A stretch of 11,457 nt of DNA from Candidatus Rhabdochlamydia sp. (lineage in GTDB: Bacteria > Chlamydiota > Chlamydiia > Chlamydiales > Rhabdochlamydiaceae). The notes under the pieces were generated by a model. It was not told where the DNA came from. It saw nothing but the letters and a program-made list of their open reading frames with translations, and did no database searches. The stretch is taken from contig JASHXO010000239.1 in assembly GCA_030043495.1 (NCBI GenBank), forward strand, positions 1 to 11,457. The letters are read 5' to 3'. The position numbers were made by a program, and so were the translations under genes. Of the stretch, positions 5,777 through 11,457 are shown piece by piece. Each line of letters begins with the position of its first letter. Within the stretch, counting starts at the first letter, position 1.

Positions 5777-6343
5777 ATGAGTTTGCAATCTGACCGATGG
5801 ATACGCGAAATGGCCCAGAATCATGGAATGATCGAGCCTTTTGTCGATACGCAAGTACGTTATGTCAATGAGAAAAAAGTCATCAGTTACGGTCTTTCCA
5901 GCTATGGTTATGACCTGCGCGTCGCCAGAGAGTTTAAAGTATTTACAAATTTATATAATTCTCTAGTCGACCCTAAAAATTTCAATGAAAATGCATTCGT
6001 GCATATCGAAGCTGACGAATGCATTATTCCTCCGAATTCTTTTGCCCTTGCCAGAAGTGTCGAATACTTCCGCATCCCGCGCAATGTTTTGACTGTCTGC
6101 ATTGGCAAATCGACCTATGCCCGCTGCGGCATTATCGTCAACGTGACGCCTTTTGAGCCTGAATGGGAAGGATTTGTCACTTTGGAGATTTCCAATACAA
6201 CGCCATTACCTGCAAAGATTTATGCAAACGAAGGGCTCGCTCAGGTGCTTTTCTATCAAGGTGCTGAAGTCTGCGAAACTTCCTATGCCGATCGCAATGG
6301 CAAATACATGAAGCAAACAAGAATTACGCTCCCAGTGGCTTAA
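5777..6343 (+). CDS. dcd: dCTP deaminase
   Basis: The protein has 188 residues, close to the family norm of about 190. Dcd deaminates dCTP to dUTP, feeding thymidylate synthesis; it is a cytoplasmic homotrimer of the dUTPase fold. Motifs seen: SSYGYDLRV (41-49), the active-site strand [12 protein letters not shown] (110-121, with Ser112 and Arg116), and [12 protein letters not shown] (130-141), whose Glu137 aligns with the catalytic glutamate E138 of E. coli Dcd. [10 protein letters not shown] (151-160) and the C-terminal tail that closes over the triphosphate (residues 168-183) are present. The start is an ATG with AAGGA 8 nt upstream. It is probably the deaminase-only type rather than the bifunctional dCTP deaminase/dUTPase, but that cannot be settled from motifs. 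It is preceded by a leader hairpin and is divergent from ruvB. Confidence 0.96.
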   Translation: MSLQSDRWIREMAQNHGMIEPFVDTQVRYVNEKKVISYGLSSYGYDLRVAREFKVFTNLYNSLVDPKNFNENAFVHIEADECIIPPNSFALARSVEYFRIPRNVLTVCIGKSTYARCGIIVNVTPFEPEWEGFVTLEISNTTPLPAKIYANEGLAQVLFYQGAEVCETSYADRNGKYMKQTRITLPVA

Positions 6344-6396
6344 TTTGAAGTCGTGATTTGTTAGGGATCAAATTTTTGGCTTGAAAAAATGTGTTC

Positions 6397-6426
6397 TTGA
6401 CCTTGTTTACCATGTTGAGTTGCATA
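6397..6426 (+). promoter_or_regulatory. Weak promoter candidate upstream of the small FtsB-like gene
   Basis: TTGACC (6397-6402) matches five of six -35 bases. TGCATA lies 18 bp downstream (6421-6426) as a poor -10. It would give the small gene a start independent of dcd. The weak -10 makes this tentative. Confidence 0.25.
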
Positions 6427-6455
6427 TTTCGGAGCCGTTTACAAAAAAGAGAAAA

Positions 6456-6479
6456 ACCCTTAAGTATCAGAATAAGGGT
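6456..6479. terminator. Possible terminator hairpin between dcd and the small FtsB-like gene
   Basis: ACCCTTA (6456-6462) and TAAGGGT (6473-6479) form a perfect 7-bp stem with a 10-nt loop. The T-rich side is on the minus strand (TTTTTCTCTTTTTTG follows the hairpin there), and there is no U-tract on the plus strand, the only strand with genes nearby. Its polarity is therefore opposite to what the local genes need. Confidence 0.35.
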
Positions 6480-6568
6480 AGTTGTAAATCACTCCCGACG
6501 ATATGGCTTATGCAAAAGTGAGAGATCAATGCTCCCTTCGGGCAAATCTTTGCTCAAAGAGAGGAACT

Positions 6569-6853
6569 ATGGGGATTATCGCCCAAAATTGGTGGGTACT
6601 TGTCTTTATTTCTATCTGTGGCATTGTCTACTTTAACTCTGTTAGCAAGAAAAATGAAATTCTGACAGCTTTAGATCAACATCTCGATGCCCTTGAGAGC
6701 AAAAAAGCCGTCTTCGTCGAGGAAAAAGAGGATCTCCTTTTACAAATCAATAGTCAGAGCGATCCGAGTTGGATCCAGCTCACATTAATGAAAGGTCTAG
6801 GGCTAGTTCCTGAAGGACAATTAAAAGTTTATTTCTGTAACGATGATGATTAG
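6569..6853 (+). CDS. Small FtsB/DivIC-like membrane coiled-coil protein
   Basis: The product has 94 residues, starting at ATG 6569 with GAGAGG just upstream. The frame is open 22 codons further up, but that extension has no ribosome binding site and would put a charged tail before the membrane segment. One transmembrane helix is evident at about 8-24 (WWVLVFISICGIVYF). It is followed by a charged, Leu-spaced coiled coil (about 26-64) and a C-terminal block, WIQLTLMKGLGLVPEGQLKVYF, starting at 68. This topology, and the final LGLV-P-G-x-hydrophobic-Y pattern, resemble FtsB/DivIC, the bitopic divisome proteins whose family signature ends ELGMVKPGEVFY. The match rests on pattern and length, not on an alignment search. 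It stands between dcd and the CBS genes. In Chlamydiae, which lack FtsZ, such a protein would be a notable division component. Alternative: an unrelated small membrane protein. Confidence 0.72.
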   Translation: MGIIAQNWWVLVFISICGIVYFNSVSKKNEILTALDQHLDALESKKAVFVEEKEDLLLQINSQSDPSWIQLTLMKGLGLVPEGQLKVYFCNDDD

Positions 6854-7002
6854 CAAGGCAGCAAAACTCCGATTTTGGTATGGAGCCGAACCTGCCCTTT
6901 TAGCGCAGGAACTAGAACCTGTACAACAATCATCGAATTCACCCTTCTATGTGGGTATAGCAACTTTCTCCGAACTTTGCATTTTTACAACCAGGTGACG
7001 GC

Positions 7003-8265
7003 GTGGTCACTTTGCAAGTTTTACTCCTCTTAATTTTTCTTTTCTGTTCCGGGTTTCTTTCTTCATCCGAGGTCGCGCTTTTCTCTCTATCCTCGATGAA
7101 AGTCAAATCTTTCAGGTTGGATCCTGATAAGCGCAAACGGCTCGTCTCCAAGCTTCTTTCTTCTCCCCGAGATCTTTTAGTGACGATCATTATGTTCAAT
7201 ATCATCGTCAACATTTTAATCCAGAACGTTACTTCGAGTATTTTCGGTGATTTTTCAGGATGGGCGCTCAATGTCGGGGTTCCCTTGATACTCACCGTCG
7301 TGTTTGGAGAAGTTATCCCTAAATCGATAGGAATGGCCAATAACGTGTCCATTTCTTATCGAGTGGTTCCGGTCTTAAATGCTGCCCAACGTTTTTTTCT
7401 TCCGATACGTAAAATTTTGACCAATGTGACCAGTGTCATTTCGCGCTTGATCTTTTTTTTCTTGAAATCGGAAGAGGAGATTTCTTTTGACGAACTTCAA
7501 CATGCCTTAAAAACATCGCGACGCTATGGCATTTTAAATGAAGATGAAGCCGAACTGATGCGCGGCTTTTTGCTTCTGCAGGATTCTCTAGTAAAAGAAT
7601 TGATGCGCCCAAGGGAAGAGGTGCTTTTTTATGATGTCGAAGAGCCTCTTTCCAAGCTCATCCATTTATTCGTCGATCAAGAATGTTCTCGCATTCCGGT
7701 CTGCCGCGAAAGCCTGGATAATATTATTGGAGTGATCACCAGTCAGGTTTTTTTCATTCATCGTGAAAAATTGCAAACTTCAGCTGATTTGCTAACCTTA
7801 CTGGCAAAACCTTTTTTCGTCCCTGAAGGGACCCCTGCAGAAACACTTCTGAGGCAGATGTATGATAAGAAAGAATCTTTCGCTCTTGTCGTCGATGAGT
7901 ATGGATCGATTTCGGGGTTAATCTCACTGGAAGACCTCGTTGAACGGGTCGTGGGCGAAATCGCGGATGCTCGGGATGAGAAAAGCCGCTATACGATGTC
8001 GGGAGAAGACGTGCTCATCGCAAGCGGAAAATTGGAATTAGCAGAATTCGAAAAGATTTTCGGTGTGCCGCTTCACAGTGAAAATAACATGGTGACAATT
8101 GGAGGATGGCTGACAGAATTAATGGGGGATATCCCTAAGACTGGGTCTAAATACACAGCTCAAGGGTTTTTCTTCCACGTCCTCGCTGCCGACTCCAAAC
8201 GAGTTCGAAGAATTTACATCCGCAGGCTAAAGCAAGCTCCCTCACGTAAAAAGGAGAGTGAATGA
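7003..8265 (+). CDS. CNNM/CorC-type membrane protein with CBS pair (TlyC/HlyC family)
   Basis: The protein has 420 residues with a GTG start (AGGTGA about 4 nt upstream; an in-frame stop at 6958 limits any extension). The N-terminal DUF21/CNNM membrane domain (1-155) carries FLSSSEVALFSL (18-29) and the hallmark GEVIPK (102-107). A CBS pair follows: the first from MRPREEV (201) to about 258, the second about 265-320 ending FALVVDEYGSISGLISLEDL. The C-terminal CorC_HlyC domain (about 334-410) includes GWLTELMGDIPKTG. Homologues labelled TlyC 'hemolysin' are now viewed as Mg2+/Co2+ transport proteins (CorB/CNNM), the CBS pair binding adenine nucleotide; haemolysis is not supported by the sequence. 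Its stop overlaps the next start by ATGA, so the two proteins are translationally coupled and may form a heterodimer. It corresponds to the chlamydial CT256-type gene by order. Confidence 0.93.
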   Translation: MVTLQVLLLLIFLFCSGFLSSSEVALFSLSSMKVKSFRLDPDKRKRLVSKLLSSPRDLLVTIIMFNIIVNILIQNVTSSIFGDFSGWALNVGVPLILTVVFGEVIPKSIGMANNVSISYRVVPVLNAAQRFFLPIRKILTNVTSVISRLIFFFLKSEEEISFDELQHALKTSRRYGILNEDEAELMRGFLLLQDSLVKELMRPREEVLFYDVEEPLSKLIHLFVDQECSRIPVCRESLDNIIGVITSQVFFIHREKLQTSADLLTLLAKPFFVPEGTPAETLLRQMYDKKESFALVVDEYGSISGLISLEDLVERVVGEIADARDEKSRYTMSGEDVLIASGKLELAEFEKIFGVPLHSENNMVTIGGWLTELMGDIPKTGSKYTAQGFFFHVLAADSKRVRRIYIRRLKQAPSRKKESE

Positions 8266-9506
8266 GCTATTCTTGGAAGTTCTACCTTCTCCTTATCTTG
8301 TGCTGCCTTGCCGTCCAGGGATTCTTTGCCATGGTAGAAATGGCCTGTGTCTCATTTAATAAAATACGTCTTCAGTATTACGTCAGTAAGCAAAACAAGC
8401 GCGCTCTGTGGCTGAGCTACCTTTTGCATCATCCTGCTCTTTTATTCGGAACGACATTGATCGGAGTCAATACAGCTCTTGTAGTCGGATCGGAGTGCGC
8501 GCGCCGTTTTTACGATTCCTTGGGGTTAAGTCCGGATTGGGCGCCGCTTTCTCAAATTTTTATTGTTTTAATTTTTGCTGAAATTGCACCCATGTTCGCC
8601 GGAAGGCGTTATGCCGAACATGTCGCGATGCTGGGAATTCCCATTCTATTTTTCTTTTCGATTCTCTTGCGGCCAGTGATCTGGTTGCTTGATTTGCTCT
8701 GCCGCGGGATCAATCGCTTGATCGGCAAATCCGTTCCCGCAGGGGCTTATCTTTCAAGAGAAGAGCTGCAGAACATTATCGAAGAAAGGGAAGAAACGAT
8801 CACAACAGAGCCGCAAAAAAAAGAATTTAATACTGTCGTTGCTAACATCTTTTCATTAAAGAACAAGACCGCAAAAGATCTCATGCAGCCTTTGACGCAT
8901 ATTCCGCTAGTCCCTTCGTTTTGCACAGTGATGGAAATGCGCGAGGTCGTCAAAGACAAGCATGTTTCCTTTTTGCCCATTTATCATCGAAATCCGCAAA
9001 ATATTGTTGCTATTGCTTATCCTCGGGATTTATTACGGGTTTCCGCCAACAAACGGATCAAAGAGTATTCCCGTCAGCCCTGGTTTATCACGGAGAACAG
9101 TTCTATCTTGCATATTCTCAAACAATTTCGCCGCAATAACCAGAGCTTAGCCGTTGTTCTTAATGAAAAGGGGCTTGCGACAGGAACTTTAACGTTGGAT
9201 GAAATTATCGATGAAATCTTTGGACAGTCTGATGAGTGGATGGCATTTGAAGAAATGATTCCGCGCGCCTACCATGTTGTTGTCGATCGCACGTTTCCTA
9301 GCGATATGCGGCTTGATGAATTCAATAAGCAGTTCAATATCAAACTGTCCTATCAAGAAGCGGAAACACTCGAGGAATTGATGACTTTAGCCCTTGGCCA
9401 CCCTCCTTCAAAAGGTGAGTCTGTTCGCATCGACCAGTTCGAACTTACTGTAGAAGAAGCCTCTCTTCTAGGGGCGAAAATGATTTTGGTTCGAACTGTC
9501 TTCTAA
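8262..9506 (+). CDS. Second CNNM/CorC-type CBS membrane protein, diverged paralogue
   Basis: The protein has 414 residues, starts inside the upstream stop (ATGA), and has GGAG 6 nt before its ATG. The architecture matches its neighbour: membrane domain 1-155, CBS pair about 205-320 (DLMQPLTHIPLVP at 206; SLAVVLNEKGLATGTLTLDEIIDEIFG at 295-321), and a CorC_HlyC-like C-terminal domain about 335-413. It has lost some hallmarks. The GEVIPK signature is AEIAPM (106-111), and the SSSEVAL segment is AMVEMACV (23-30). It looks like a diverged partner subunit rather than a second equal transporter. Its position corresponds to C. trachomatis CT257. It is convergent with the nifS-like gene 23 bp away, with no obvious hairpin between. 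Confidence 0.9.
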   Translation: MSYSWKFYLLLILCCLAVQGFFAMVEMACVSFNKIRLQYYVSKQNKRALWLSYLLHHPALLFGTTLIGVNTALVVGSECARRFYDSLGLSPDWAPLSQIFIVLIFAEIAPMFAGRRYAEHVAMLGIPILFFFSILLRPVIWLLDLLCRGINRLIGKSVPAGAYLSREELQNIIEEREETITTEPQKKEFNTVVANIFSLKNKTAKDLMQPLTHIPLVPSFCTVMEMREVVKDKHVSFLPIYHRNPQNIVAIAYPRDLLRVSANKRIKEYSRQPWFITENSSILHILKQFRRNNQSLAVVLNEKGLATGTLTLDEIIDEIFGQSDEWMAFEEMIPRAYHVVVDRTFPSDMRLDEFNKQFNIKLSYQEAETLEELMTLALGHPPSKGESVRIDQFELTVEEASLLGAKMILVRTVF

Positions 9507-9529
9507 TTGCGTCGTCGATTGGCTTTGGA

Positions 9530-10663
9530 TTATCTATTTCGCAAGTTTGCCACAATATTCGCCGTGATTTCGATAGCCACATCGATTTCTTCAAGTGTTG
9601 TATTGCGGCTTAAAGAAAATCGGATCGCGGAACGAGCGATTTGGGGAGAAAGCCCCATATTTGTCAAGACTCGAGAAGGCTCCAAGGCTCCTGCAGAGCA
9701 GGCTGAACCATGGCTGACGGCGATGCCTGCCATATCGAGAGCGATCAATAAATCTTCTCCATTATCATTGGGAAAAGAGAGATTGCACGTGTTGCAAATT
9801 CTCTTTCCGATCCCATTGACGACGACAGGATTTGAGCGTTGCATCAGTCCAGCTTCAAGGTGGTCGCGCAGCATTGCCATACGTTCCGTTGCTTCCGGAA
9901 GCTCTATTTTGAGCAGCTCGACCGCTTTTGCCAGACCTATAATGCCTGGAAGGTTTTCTGTTCCTGCGCGAAGCGAATATTCCTGCTGACCTCCGGTGAG
10001 GTAAGGATGGATTTTCATTGTAGATCGGACAATCGCAAACCCCACACCTTTTGGTGCGTGGAGCTTATGTCCTGAAAAACAAATGCCGGAAATTCCCGGG
10101 TGAAGAGCGAATAGTTCTTTTCCAAGCCAGGCAACACCATCGACAATCAAAGGAATTCCTGACTGCAAGGCAATCTCGCCGATAGCATCGATATCGTGTT
10201 TGACGCCTGTTTCGCTATTGACAGAGGACAAAACGATAAAGCGGGTATCGGATCTGATTGCGTTTTGGATTTGCTCAGGAGGAACTGCTCCGAGCAGTCC
10301 TGCGGGCAACAAGGATACATCTAGTCCTCTCTTTTGAAGAGCTATTAAAGTATTGTAAACACAAGAATGTTCCACATTGGACGTGATCGCATGGCCGCTG
10401 ATTTCTTTAGAGAAAAAGCCGCGCAACATCAAATTCATCGCCTCAGTTCCGCCAGAGGTGAAGATCACCTCATGAGGTTTGACTTGGAAAAAAGCAGCGA
10501 TGATCTCGCGGGAGTTTTGCAAACGTTGCCTTGCCTCCTGTCCAAAACAATGGATGGAAGAAGGATTACTTGGAGTCAAGGAAAGTTCTGGAAGCATTGC
10601 TTCCAGGATCCGAGGGTCGACCCCTGTCGTAGCGTTATTATCGAGATAAATTCTTTTTTTCAC
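9530..10663 (-). CDS. nifS: NifS/IscS-type cysteine desulfurase
   Basis: The protein has 377 residues with a GTG start overlapping the PP2C stop as GTGA. It is a class V PLP enzyme that takes sulfur from cysteine as a persulfide for Fe-S clusters or tRNA thiolation. Seen: YLDNNATT (6-13), SGGTEAMN (70-77), the PLP-stacking His99 in VEHS, Asp175 in IVDGVAW, Schiff-base Lys200 in SGHKLHAPKG, GGQQEYSLRAGTEN (224-237), and the persulfide Cys322 in GSACSAGALEPSRVL. Two usual PLP contacts differ. The Gln of the DxxQ motif (IscS Gln183) is Ala178, and the second Asn of NNETG is Ser150. The enzyme keeps its lysine and cysteine, so it is probably active. No iscU, sufU or iscR is adjacent. It corresponds to the chlamydial NifS-related gene beside the PP2C gene (CT258). 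Confidence 0.93.
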   Translation of the reverse strand: MKKRIYLDNNATTGVDPRILEAMLPELSLTPSNPSSIHCFGQEARQRLQNSREIIAAFFQVKPHEVIFTSGGTEAMNLMLRGFFSKEISGHAITSNVEHSCVYNTLIALQKRGLDVSLLPAGLLGAVPPEQIQNAIRSDTRFIVLSSVNSETGVKHDIDAIGEIALQSGIPLIVDGVAWLGKELFALHPGISGICFSGHKLHAPKGVGFAIVRSTMKIHPYLTGGQQEYSLRAGTENLPGIIGLAKAVELLKIELPEATERMAMLRDHLEAGLMQRSNPVVVNGIGKRICNTCNLSFPNDNGEDLLIALDMAGIAVSHGSACSAGALEPSRVLTNMGLSPQIARSAIRFSLSRNTTLEEIDVAIEITANIVANLRNR

Positions 10664-11418
10664 AAAATTCTCACTAGAAGAAGGGTAATATTATCATTTC
10701 CCCCCTTTTCTAGTGCAAGCTCGACAAGATTCCTTCCCATTTCTTCCAAAGAATCTGAGGAGGAAAGGATGCGAGCGATTTTATCTTCATCGACGTAATC
10801 AGAAAGGCCATCGCTGCACAGCATATAAAGATCTTTTGGGCATAAAGGAATGACCCCGATATCAGGCAAAACCGAGGGTTGCGTGCCGATTGCACGTGTG
10901 ATGACATTGCGTAGGAGAAGAGTGGGCGGGCTTGATTCTTCTTCCTTATTCCAAAGAGTATGCCTTAGGGAATGATCTTCAGTGAGTTGTTCAAGCCTGT
11001 TGCGATAGCGATAGAGCCGGCTATCGCCGATATGGCCGTAAACTAAAAAATTTTCTAAGATAAGGAAACAAGAAAGCGTGGTGCCCATTCCAGCGTAATC
11101 GGGATGGTGATAGGATTCTTCAAAAACTTTGGCATTGGCTTTTGCGATCGCTTCTCTGAGTAATTGACACGCTTCTTCGACATTGGCCTTAGCAGGCAAA
11201 GAATGGACCGATTCACACATGTTCTCTACGGCAAACGAAGAGGCGACTTCGCCGGCCTTATGTCCGCCCATTCCGTCAGCAAGGATGAAGAATTGTTTTT
11301 CAGGGACAACCGACCAGACGTCTTCATTATTCGATCGGACAAGGCCGATCTCCGAAGTCCCGAAATATTCAACTTTAAAGGACTTTAATGAATTTTTCAT
11401 TTGTTTAGCGGGATTCAT
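10660..11418 (-). CDS. PP2C-type serine/threonine protein phosphatase
   Basis: The protein has 252 residues from ATG 11418; an in-frame TTG at 11421 and ATG at 11400 are alternatives, and no start has a clear ribosome binding site. It is a soluble single-domain PPM phosphatase. Metal and phosphate motifs are complete: GLVRSNNED (25-33), ADGMGGHKAGEVAS (47-60, metal Asp48), GMGTT (110-114), GHIGDSRLYRYR (128-139), LTEDHSL (145-151), LCSDGLSDYV (200-209, Asp203), and GGNDNITLLLV (239-249, Asp242). Such bacterial enzymes reverse Hanks-type Ser/Thr kinases; the orthologous chlamydial enzyme (Cpp1, CT259) pairs with PknD/Pkn1-type kinases, none of which is in this window. It overlaps the nifS-like start by GTGA. 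A perfect palindrome sits 5 nt upstream of the ATG. Confidence 0.95.
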   Translation of the reverse strand: MNPAKQMKNSLKSFKVEYFGTSEIGLVRSNNEDVWSVVPEKQFFILADGMGGHKAGEVASSFAVENMCESVHSLPAKANVEEACQLLREAIAKANAKVFEESYHHPDYAGMGTTLSCFLILENFLVYGHIGDSRLYRYRNRLEQLTEDHSLRHTLWNKEEESSPPTLLLRNVITRAIGTQPSVLPDIGVIPLCPKDLYMLCSDGLSDYVDEDKIARILSSSDSLEEMGRNLVELALEKGGNDNITLLLVRIL

Positions 11419-11422
11419 CAAA

Positions 11423-11440
11423 CCGGCCCTTAAGGGCCGG
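11423..11440 (-). repeat. Perfect 18-bp GC-rich palindrome just upstream of the PP2C gene
   Basis: CCGGCCCTTAAGGGCCGG is a perfect palindrome: a 7-bp GC stem with a TTAA loop. On the minus strand it is followed by TTTG and then the phosphatase ATG. It may be the terminator of the gene to the right, whose end is outside the window, or a hairpin that hides the phosphatase ribosome binding region (its AAGGG is the only Shine-Dalgarno-like sequence there). Confidence 0.7.
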
Positions 11441-11457
11441 ATATTTTCAAAACAATG

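Noticed and set aside
6503..6568. Longer start for the FtsB-like protein
   Set aside because: No ribosome binding site precedes 6503, whereas GAGAGG precedes the ATG at 6569 directly before the transmembrane helix.
6391..6636. Plus-strand open frame of 81 codons after dcd
   Set aside because: It overlaps the FtsB-like gene in another frame, has no ribosome binding site and encodes a basic composition without a pattern.
6854..7002. Possible tRNA or other RNA gene between the small gene and the CBS genes
   Set aside because: CCTGC/GCAGG at 6891-6909 gives only a 5-bp stem; no acceptor stem, T loop or anticodon arm can be drawn.
7003..8265. Haemolysin function for the first CBS protein
   Set aside because: The TlyC/HlyC label is historical; the visible CNNM, CBS and CorC domains point to cation transport, and nothing indicates a pore-forming toxin.

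Overview
The window looks like a piece of chromosome from a Chlamydiae-phylum bacterium, most likely an environmental 'chlamydia-like' family (Parachlamydia, Waddlia or Simkania type) rather than a Chlamydiaceae pathogen. The reasons are gene content and order. A PP2C phosphatase overlaps a NifS-like gene, convergent with two tandem CNNM/CBS genes; from memory this matches the C. trachomatis CT256-CT259 block. A SpoIID-domain gene, ruvB and dcd sit next to it; from memory ruvB and dcd are also neighbours in C. trachomatis (CT039/CT040 area). A large outer-membrane barrel protein and a big repeat protein with an effector-like N-terminus fit an amoeba-associated relative. The species cannot be named from the sequence alone. 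All coding regions have moderate base composition, and the divergent intergenic regions are strongly AT-rich.

Layout. 1-1283 (minus): the N-terminal 427 residues of an unrecognised repeat protein that runs off the left edge. 1284-1727: AT-rich divergent control region with a promoter candidate for each flank. 1728-2732 (plus): a secreted beta-barrel outer-membrane protein, followed by a 29-bp-arm inverted repeat. 2931-3026 (minus): the SRP 4.5S RNA gene (ffs), with its own promoter and a U8 stop. 3115-3201: a second very long hairpin just after the spoIID stop. 3206-5471 (minus): ruvB then a SpoIID-domain protein, probably one operon. 5472-5776: divergent control region with nested palindromes and a third long hairpin abutting the dcd ribosome binding site. 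5777-6343 (plus): dcd. 6569-6853 (plus): a small FtsB/DivIC-like membrane coiled-coil protein. 7003-9506 (plus): two translationally coupled CNNM/CorC-type CBS proteins. 9530-11418 (minus): PP2C phosphatase and NifS-like cysteine desulfurase, coupled by a GTGA overlap. 11423-11440: an 18-bp perfect palindrome directly upstream of the phosphatase start.

How the genes relate. Most are housekeeping: recombination (RuvB), dUTP supply (Dcd), protein targeting (ffs), sulfur mobilisation (NifS-like), Ser/Thr dephosphorylation (PP2C), and likely divalent-cation handling (CBS pair). Two envelope genes, the SpoIID-domain protein and the FtsB/DivIC-like protein, may relate to the unusual FtsZ-less division of Chlamydiae; this is inference. 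The most novel items are the partial repeat protein, a SpoIID homologue that seems to lack its catalytic glutamate, the small divisome-like protein, and three long intergenic hairpins. In the two hairpins that follow a gene, most of the imperfections are G-U wobbles in the sense of that gene's transcript. I see no clear mobile element, CRISPR array, tRNA or rRNA.
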